From the NCBI GenBank assembly GCA_015075645.1, contig JABTUF010000001.1, positions 558,001 to 622,000 on the forward strand: a stretch of DNA of 64,000 bases, in the 5' to 3' direction. This DNA is from Burkholderiales bacterium (GTDB lineage: Bacteria; Pseudomonadota; Gammaproteobacteria; Burkholderiales; Casimicrobiaceae). Position 1 is the first letter of the stretch; each line of letters starts with the position of its first letter. The notes below the pieces were generated by a model, which ran no database searches, was not told the origin of the DNA, and saw nothing but the letters and a program-made list of their open reading frames with translations. This document shows positions 55,759 to 64,000 of the stretch, piece after piece. A program made the position numbers and the translations under genes.

Positions 55759-56730
55759 TCAGCGGCGGCGGAGCGCGAGTCCGCCGGCCCAGTGCCGCGC
55801 GAACTGCCAGGCGACGCGCCCCGATCGGGAGCCGCGCTGCAGCGCGAACTGCAGCGCCTCGCGCGTGCGCGCGTCGGCATCCTTCTTCGCGCCGGGCGCC
55901 GCCACGCCGAAGTGCATGAGCCAGCGATCGACCGCCGCCAGGTAGTCGTCCTGGGCGAACGGGTAGAACGACACCCACAGGCCGAAGCGCTCGGAGAGCG
56001 AGATCTTCTCCTCGACCGATTCGCCCGGATGCACTTCCTCGCCGACGTGCCGCGTCTCGAGGTTCTCGCTCATGTACTCGGGCAACAGGTGCCGGCGATT
56101 CGAGGTCGCGTAGACCAGCAGGTTGCCCGAGGTCCCGGCGATCGAGCCGTCGAGCACCACCTTGAGCGCCTTGTACCCGGCCTCGCCGGCGTCGAAGGTC
56201 AGGTCGTCGCAGAACACGATGAACCGCTCGCGCCGGCCATCGACGCGTTCGACGATGTCGGGCAGGTCGACGAGGTCGGCCTTGTCGACCTCGATCAGGC
56301 GCAGGCCCTTGTGCGCGTACTTCGCGAGCATCGCCTTCACGAGCGAGGACTTGCCGGTGCCGCGCGAGCCGGTGAGCAGCACGTTGTTCGCCGGCAGGCC
56401 GGCGACGAACTGCCGCGTGTTGCGCTCGATCGTCTCCTTTTGCGCGTCGATCGCGACCAGCGCGTCGAGTCCGATCGCGTGCGGGCGCGCGACCGGCTGC
56501 AGGGATCCGCGGCCGCCCCGCTTGCGCCAGCGCGCTGCGTGGACGGTACGCCAATCCGGATCGGGCGCGGGAGGCGGCAGCAGCGCCTCGACCCGGGCGA
56601 GGACGCCCTCCGCCCGCGCGAGGAGCGCGGCGAGCGCGTCGGCCGACGCTGGATCCGCGCCCGCCGGGCCGCCCCAAGGGCGCGGGCCCCCACGGGGGGA
56701 GGCGCGCGAAGCGCGCTTCGGGGGGGTCAC
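55759..56730 (-). CDS. AAA ATPase, DUF815 family
   Basis: 323 residues. [21 protein letters not shown] is Walker [13 protein letters not shown]alker B, and [16 protein letters not shown] the sensor region. Function unknown; it normally sits between argJ and mutT. The GTG start overlaps the argJ stop (GTGA), and the first 40 residues are low-complexity. Confidence 0.9.
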   Translation of the reverse strand: MTPPKRASRASPRGGPRPWGGPAGADPASADALAALLARAEGVLARVEALLPPPAPDPDWRTVHAARWRKRGGRGSLQPVARPHAIGLDALVAIDAQKETIERNTRQFVAGLPANNVLLTGSRGTGKSSLVKAMLAKYAHKGLRLIEVDKADLVDLPDIVERVDGRRERFIVFCDDLTFDAGEAGYKALKVVLDGSIAGTSGNLLVYATSNRRHLLPEYMSENLETRHVGEEVHPGESVEEKISLSERFGLWVSFYPFAQDDYLAAVDRWLMHFGVAAPGAKKDADARTREALQFALQRGSRSGRVAWQFARHWAGGLALRRR

Positions 56731-57968
56731 GACCGGTAGTCCGCGTTGATCGACACGTAGTCGTGCGAGAAGTCGCAGGTCCACACGGTGGCACGTGCGG
56801 CCTGCGGCCCGCGCGCGCGCCCGAGGTCCACGCGGACCGCGATCTCGTCCTGCTTCATCACGCGCGACCCGTCCTCCTCGCGGTACGCGGGCGAGCGGCC
56901 GCCGTGGTCGACGACCAGCACGTCGTCGAGCCAGAACGACACGCCCGCGGGATCGAGGTCCGGCGGGCCGGCGTTGCCGATCGCGCACACGATGCGCCCG
57001 AGGTTCGGATCGGAGGCGAAGAACGCGGTCTTGACCAGCGGCGAGTGCGCGATGCCGAGCGCGACCTTGCGGCACTCCTCGACGCTGCGCCCGCCCTCCA
57101 CGCGGATCGACATGAACTTGGTGGCGCCCTCGCCGTCGCGGACGATCGCCTGCGCGAGTTCCACCGCCACCTCCTCGATCGCCGCGCGCAGCGCCGGCAC
57201 ACGAGGGTCGCCGGCGCGCTCGATCGGCGCGATGCCCGAGCGGCCGGTCGCCGCGATCACGAAACTGTCGTTGGTCGACGTGTCGCCGTCGACGGTCGCC
57301 CCGTTGAACGAGACGTCCGCGGCATCGCGCGCGATGGCGGCGAGGAGCGCACGGTCGACCGGCGCGTCGGTCGCGACGAACGCGAGCATCGTCGCCATGT
57401 CCGGGTGGATCATCCCCGAGCCCTTCGCGATGCCCGTCACGGTGACCGGCACGCCGTCGATCGTCACGCGGCGCGACGCGCCCTTCGGCACGGTGTCGGT
57501 CGTCATGATCGCGCGTGCGGCGTCGAACCAGCCGTCCTCGCGCAGCGCGCCGCGCGCCGCGGGCAGCGCCGCGACGATCTTCCCTGCGGGCAGCGGCTCC
57601 ATGATCACGCCGGTCGAGAACACGAGCACTTCCTGCATCGGGCAGCCGAGCATCGACGCGGCCGCGGCGGCGGTCGTGCGTGCGTCGGCGATCCCGCGTT
57701 CGCCGGTGCCGGCGTTCGCGTTGCCCGCGTTCACGACCAGCGCGCGCATCCGGCCGCTCTCCGAGAGGTGGCGCCGGCACACGATCACCGGCGCGGCGCA
57801 GAAGCGGTTCTGCGTGAACACGCCCGCCGCCGCGGTGCCCGGTTCGCAGACGACGAGGAGCACGTCGTCGCGGTCCCAGTTCTTGATGCGTGCGGCGACG
57901 GCGCCGAGTGCCACGCCCGGCACCGGCAGCAGCGAATCCGGCGTCGGCGGAGTGTAGTTGACGGGCAT
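56727..57968 (-). CDS. argJ: Glutamate N-acetyltransferase/amino-acid acetyltransferase ArgJ
   Basis: 413 residues. [20 protein letters not shown] contains the self-cleavage T at the alpha/beta junction, with [25 protein letters not shown] and [10 protein letters not shown] also diagnostic. Acts in the arginine acetyl cycle. The heptad tract ends one base before the ATG and no Shine-Dalgarno is visible. Confidence 0.96.
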   Translation of the reverse strand: MPVNYTPPTPDSLLPVPGVALGAVAARIKNWDRDDVLLVVCEPGTAAAGVFTQNRFCAAPVIVCRRHLSESGRMRALVVNAGNANAGTGERGIADARTTAAAAASMLGCPMQEVLVFSTGVIMEPLPAGKIVAALPAARGALREDGWFDAARAIMTTDTVPKGASRRVTIDGVPVTVTGIAKGSGMIHPDMATMLAFVATDAPVDRALLAAIARDAADVSFNGATVDGDTSTNDSFVIAATGRSGIAPIERAGDPRVPALRAAIEEVAVELAQAIVRDGEGATKFMSIRVEGGRSVEECRKVALGIAHSPLVKTAFFASDPNLGRIVCAIGNAGPPDLDPAGVSFWLDDVLVVDHGGRSPAYREEDGSRVMKQDEIAVRVDLGRARGPQAARATVWTCDFSHDYVSINADYRS

Positions 57969-57969
57969 T

Positions 57970-58038
57970 TCAGTTGACAGTTGTCAGTTGACAGTTGTCA
58001 GAGGCGGCGGAGTCTCCGGGGCGGCGCATCGAGCGCCG
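57970..58038. repeat. Heptad/hairpin composite repeat, locus C
   Basis: TCAGTTG, ACAGTTG, TCAGTTG, ACAGTTG, TCAGAGG (57970-58004), then GC-rich sequence and hairpin CGGCGC-ATCGA-GCGCCG (58022-58038). A single-ended version of loci A and B. The rest of the argJ-secA gap up to 58285 shows no clear terminator; a TATCAT on the minus strand (58058 to 58053) is a possible argJ -10. Confidence 0.75.
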
Positions 58039-58285
58039 GCGAAACGTCTCGAATGATAAGGCAACCCCGCCGAGCGAGGCGAGGCGGGCCCACGGCGAGC
58101 CCGCCGGGACGAAGCGACGGGCGCGTCGCGCCCGGGCCGCGTTGAACGGCGCCGCAGGTGTCCGTTCGAACGCGCGACGGGCGCGCGGACGCCGCGTCCT
58201 CGCCCGGTCGCCGTCGCGACGCGCGTGAACACGCGCGTCCGCGTTCAGCAGGCCGCCAGAATCGACTGCGACGCCGCCGCGGACG

Positions 58286-61024
<2,739 letters not shown>

Positions 61025-61133
61025 CGGTTCGAGGCGTCGCGCGCCGGGGAGGGGTCGGTCCGGCGCGCTGGCGCGGGGCGCGCCGCACGGAGCGCCGGAG
61101 GATGGACCGGCGCTCGCGCGGTCGGGTCCGGGA

Positions 61134-62114
61134 CTAGTGTTGCAGGAAGCGCGCCGGATTCTGCGGCGCGCCGTTCAGCCGCACCTCGAAGTGCAGGTGG
61201 GGGCCGGTCGAGCGGCCGGTCGTGCCGACCTGGCCGATCCGCTGGCCGCGCACCACGAGGTCGCCTTCGTGAACGTCGATCGACGACGCGTGCGCGTAGC
61301 GGGACACGAGGCCGTTGCCGTGATCGATGTCGACCATCCTGCCGTACTCGCCATGCCATTCGGCGTTGATCACCTTTCCGCTGGCCGCCGCGAGGATGGG
61401 CGTTCCGGTCGGCGCGGGAAAATCGATGCCCTCGTGATAGGACTTCTGCCCGGAGATCGGATCGATCCGGTAGCCGAAGTTCGACGAGTACCAGCCGTCC
61501 GGGATCGGCGGCTCGCTCGGCAGGAACTTGAGGGTGGCCGTCGACTGGATCAAGAGCGACTCGAGCACGGAGAGCTGGTCGGTCCGCTGGTCCACCTGCC
61601 GCGCGAGGCGTTCGAGCAGCGAGGCGAATTCGTCGACCGACAGGTCGCGCGAGGGCATCGACGCCGATTCCGCGCCGCCGCGCCCCGGCACCGACTTGCC
61701 GTCGAGGATCATATCCTGCGGCGCTGCGGAGCCCGGGGCCTCGCGCTCGCCCGGGCGTCCCTTCGACGGCAGCTCCTGCGGCTTCAGCCCGGCGACGCCG
61801 GCGAGGCGGTCGCCGAGCGCGTCGAGCCGCATCACCTGCGCCTCGAGATCGCCCAGTTTCAGTGCCATCGTGTTCAAGTGCCCCTGCACCTTTTCCTGTG
61901 CGCGCTGGGCTTCCGCGCGCTGGTCGGCGAGCGCGATCGCACGCAGCCACGGGTGGTTGACGGCCGCCGCCCACTTGAGCGTGACGTAGTTGAACAGCAG
62001 CGAGAACAGGACGAGCGTGACCGCGACCGCCAGCGCGAGACCCGCGCCATGGCGCCAGTCGAGCGAGAACGTCCGCGCGCGCGCCTTTGCCCCGCTGACC
62101 AGTATGATGTCCAA
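61134..62114 (-). CDS. M23-family metallopeptidase
   Basis: About 326 residues from TTG 62114, which has GGAG upstream and is followed by [22 protein letters not shown]. One N-terminal membrane helix ([20 protein letters not shown]), a coiled coil (about 60-100), and a LytM domain: [30 protein letters not shown] and [16 protein letters not shown] with the zinc HxxxD and HxH ligands. Periplasmic peptidoglycan hydrolase typical of the secA locus. Divergent from dciA by 15 bases. Confidence 0.9.
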   Translation of the reverse strand: MDIILVSGAKARARTFSLDWRHGAGLALAVAVTLVLFSLLFNYVTLKWAAAVNHPWLRAIALADQRAEAQRAQEKVQGHLNTMALKLGDLEAQVMRLDALGDRLAGVAGLKPQELPSKGRPGEREAPGSAAPQDMILDGKSVPGRGGAESASMPSRDLSVDEFASLLERLARQVDQRTDQLSVLESLLIQSTATLKFLPSEPPIPDGWYSSNFGYRIDPISGQKSYHEGIDFPAPTGTPILAAASGKVINAEWHGEYGRMVDIDHGNGLVSRYAHASSIDVHEGDLVVRGQRIGQVGTTGRSTGPHLHFEVRLNGAPQNPARFLQH

Positions 62115-62129
62115 AGCCGCCAATCTCCG

Positions 62130-62597
62130 ATGAAGCCCCAGCCCGGAACGCCCCCGGCGCCCACCCGACCGATCGCCCGCGTTCTGGCGGAAGATCCGCT
62201 CGTCAGCGCATGGACCCGCCGCCGCCTCGACGAAACGAGAGCGACGAAGGTCGTGCGCGCGGTCTTGCCGCCCCCGCTCGCCGCCCAGGTCGCCGCGTGG
62301 CTGCCGTCGCCGTTTCGACTCGAACTGACGGCTCCCACGGGAACCGTCGCAGCGGCCCTCCGGTTGCGATTGCCGGCCGTCCGCGCGGTTCTCGAACGCG
62401 AGGGCTGGGATTTTAGGGACATTCGGGTTCGAGTGCAACCCACCGTCCCGGCCGCTCGACGGACAAATGTCGTTGTGCGTCAATGGGATAGGGCTCAGGA
62501 ACCCGCGTTGCGACAACTCGCGGCGTCGCTGACCGACGGGCCTCTCAAGGCCGCGGTTTCCGGGTGGCTCAGGCGCTCCGGGCGCGCCGCCCGCTAG
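62130..62597 (+). CDS. DciA/DUF721-like protein
   Basis: 155 residues. PIARVLAEDPLVSAWTRRRLDETRA, AVLPPPLAAQVAAWLPSPFRLELTAPTGTVAAALRLRLPAV and RDIRVRVQP follow the KH-like DUF721 pattern, associated with DnaB helicase loading. Divergence per family is high, but position beside secA/lpxC supports it. Confidence 0.75.
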   Translation: MKPQPGTPPAPTRPIARVLAEDPLVSAWTRRRLDETRATKVVRAVLPPPLAAQVAAWLPSPFRLELTAPTGTVAAALRLRLPAVRAVLEREGWDFRDIRVRVQPTVPAARRTNVVVRQWDRAQEPALRQLAASLTDGPLKAAVSGWLRRSGRAAR

Positions 62598-62681
62598 CGG
62601 AGACCGCGGCCAGCAACCGTTGGCCCCCTCGAACCGGGGCCCGGAGGGTGCCGCCGGCGTTCGCGCCGCGGTCGGCCGGCG

Positions 62682-62861
62682 CTATCGGCGCAGATGGTCG
62701 ACCACGACCCACGCGAGCGCGGCGACGAGCGCGACCACGAGCAGGAGGCCCACCCGTGCGACGAACGCGAGGTAGCGACGGTCGCGGGTGACGGCGTAGA
62801 GGACGAGCGCGACGCCGACGAGCGCGATGCCGAGGATCGCCAGCAGGCGGACGATGGCCAT
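62682..62861 (-). CDS. Small two-helix membrane protein
   Basis: 59 residues: helix VRLLAILGIALVGVALVLYAV, loop TRDRRYLAFV, helix GLLLVVALVAALAWVVV. No known function; small proteins of this kind often lie between lpxC and dciA. Confidence 0.7.
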   Translation of the reverse strand: MAIVRLLAILGIALVGVALVLYAVTRDRRYLAFVARVGLLLVVALVAALAWVVVDHLRR

Positions 62862-62914
62862 CGAGGGGGTCGCGTTCCCGGATGCGGGCGAGCCGCGCCG
62901 CTCCGGCCGGACCT

Positions 62915-63829
62915 TCAGACCGTCGCGGGACGCCAGTCGTGGAACGCGCTCGGGACCTCGTCGGCGACGGCGAAGGTCACGAGGCGCGCGGCGTCGGGCC
63001 TCGCCTCGAGCGCGCGCGCGAGCGCGTTGTTGAGCGCGTGCCCGGACTTGTGCGCGGCGTACTGGCCGATCAGCGGGTGGCCGAGCAGGTAGAGATCCCC
63101 GATCGCGTCGAGGACCTTGTGGCGCACGAACTCGTTGTCGTAGCGCAGGCCCTCGCTGTTCAGCACGCGGACCTCGTCCAGCACGATCGCGTTCTGCAGG
63201 CTGCCGCCGAGTCCGAGTCCGGCCGCGCGCATCGCCTCGACGTCCTGCATGAACCCGAAGGTGCGCGCGCGCGACACCTCCTTCACGTACGAGTGCTCGG
63301 CGAAGTCGATGGCGACGTGCCGGTTCTCCGACCCGAACACCGGATGCGGAAAGTCGATCGTGAAGTCCAGCCGGAAACCGTCGTGCGGCTCGAAGCGCGC
63401 CCACTTGTCGCCGTCGCGGACCTCGACCGGCGCGACGATGCGGAGGTAACGCTTGGGCGCGTCCTGCTCGACGATGCCGGCGCCCTGCAGCAGGAACACG
63501 AACGGGCCGGCGCTCCCGTCCATGATCGGGATCTCCGGGCCGGCGACGTCGACGTGCAGGTTGTCGATGCCGAGTCCCGCGAGCGCGCTCATCAGGTGCT
63601 CGACCGTCGACACCGAGACCGTGCCCTCGCGCAGCGTCGACGACAGCCGCGTGTCGCCGACGAGCGAGGCCCGCGCCGCGATCGACACCGCGGGCGCGAG
63701 GTCGGTCCGGTGGAACACGATGCCGGTGTCCGGCTGCGCGGGTCGCAGCACCAGTTCGACGCGCGCGCCGGTGTGCAGTCCGACACCGGTCGTTCGCGCT
63801 GCGGTCTTGAGCGTGCGTTGACGGAGCAT
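62915..63829 (-). CDS. lpxC: UDP-3-O-acyl-N-acetylglucosamine deacetylase LpxC
   Basis: 304 residues. [38 protein letters not shown] (zinc His), [16 protein letters not shown], and [28 protein letters not shown]. Commits UDP-acyl-GlcNAc to lipid A. Confidence 0.97.
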   Translation of the reverse strand: MLRQRTLKTAARTTGVGLHTGARVELVLRPAQPDTGIVFHRTDLAPAVSIAARASLVGDTRLSSTLREGTVSVSTVEHLMSALAGLGIDNLHVDVAGPEIPIMDGSAGPFVFLLQGAGIVEQDAPKRYLRIVAPVEVRDGDKWARFEPHDGFRLDFTIDFPHPVFGSENRHVAIDFAEHSYVKEVSRARTFGFMQDVEAMRAAGLGLGGSLQNAIVLDEVRVLNSEGLRYDNEFVRHKVLDAIGDLYLLGHPLIGQYAAHKSGHALNNALARALEARPDAARLVTFAVADEVPSAFHDWRPATV

Positions 63830-63903
63830 GGCCTGGGCGTGGACTCCCGTGCAGGGGTGTCGGTTCCGTCGCGGTTCCCGGCGCCCCGGCGGGAAACCCG
63901 GGG

Positions 63904-63914
63904 AATCTAGCACA
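63904..63914 (-). promoter_or_regulatory. Candidate extended -10 of lpxC
   Basis: TGTGCTAGATT on the minus strand: TAGATT with a TG one base upstream. About 75 bases before the lpxC ATG. Confidence 0.35.
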
Positions 63915-63934
63915 GCCGGGGCCCCGCGACGGCG

Positions 63935-64000
63935 TCAGTCGTTCTGCTTGCGCAGGAACGCGGGAATGTCGAGATCCGCCGCGCCCGCCGCCGGCCCGGG
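63935..64000 (-). CDS. ftsZ: Cell division protein FtsZ, C-terminal end (start outside window)
   Basis: The last 21 codons end LDIPAFLRKQND, the conserved FtsZ tail that binds FtsA, ZapD and other partners. Position beside lpxC confirms it. Confidence 0.88.
   Translation of the reverse strand, partial: PGPAAGAADLDIPAFLRKQND

Overview
The window is a very GC-rich bacterial chromosome segment with almost no non-coding space. Gene content and order point to a betaproteobacterium of the Burkholderiales/Rhodocyclales type: ftsZ-lpxC-dciA-M23 peptidase-secA-argJ-AAA ATPase-mutT, yacG-zapD-coaE-pilD-pilC-pilB, rpsP-rimM-trmD-rplS, and rsmI divergent from lpoA-yraN-gmhA/diaA-dolP. Orphan Bug/TctC receptors and the box pathway fit the same group. 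No rRNA, tRNA, CRISPR array, phage or complete insertion sequence was seen.

Region 1 (1-9300) looks like an oxygen-sensitive phenylacetate branch. A truncated PadB-like molybdopterin oxidoreductase (phenylacetyl-CoA to phenylglyoxylate) runs off the left edge, preceded by a hotdog thioesterase. A four-gene 2-oxoacid:acceptor oxidoreductase operon resembles phenylglyoxylate dehydrogenase (phenylglyoxylate to benzoyl-CoA); its FAD/NADH subunit and its ferredoxin subunit are fused. GNAT, Rrf2, MIP18 and SDR genes lie between them, and a LysR gene diverges from the operon.

Region 2 (9300-16500) is mixed: a LysR regulator, an exported protein with a CTERM-like tail, a SirB2-hemerythrin pair, and an island with a Bug receptor, an acyl-CoA ligase and a double-hotdog protein.

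Region 3 (16575-30537) is a complete aerobic benzoate uptake and epoxidation cluster: thioesterase, alpha/beta hydrolase, LivFGMHK-type ABC transporter, benzoate-CoA ligase and a DUF4863 protein on the minus strand, diverging from boxR and boxC-boxB-boxA on the plus strand. The divergent promoter region carries two TGCA-N10-TGCA sites placed as BoxR operators. No boxD is present. Regions 1 and 3 meet at benzoyl-CoA.

Region 4 (30538-51760) is core genome: hemN, rsmI/lpoA, envelope and heptose genes, a degenerate J-domain/RDD/TPR protein, the rpsP operon, ffh, a CcsA-like protein, a CNNM/CorC protein, the pilBCD machinery behind a sigma-54 promoter, coaE, zapD and yacG.

Region 5 (51760-64000) has a second ligase/Bug pair inserted between yacG and the nudix gene, then the mutT-ATPase-argJ-secA-M23-lpxC-ftsZ block.

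Two scattered signals stand out. Four FNR/FixK-type boxes (TTGA-N6-TCAA) sit near the Mo-enzyme operon, the MIP18/SDR pair, the SirB2-hemerythrin pair and hemN. A family of heptanucleotide tracts, CAACTG(A/T), associated with a CGGCGC-ATYGA-GCGCCG hairpin abuts the start codons of livH, the CorC gene and argJ, where no Shine-Dalgarno sequence is visible.
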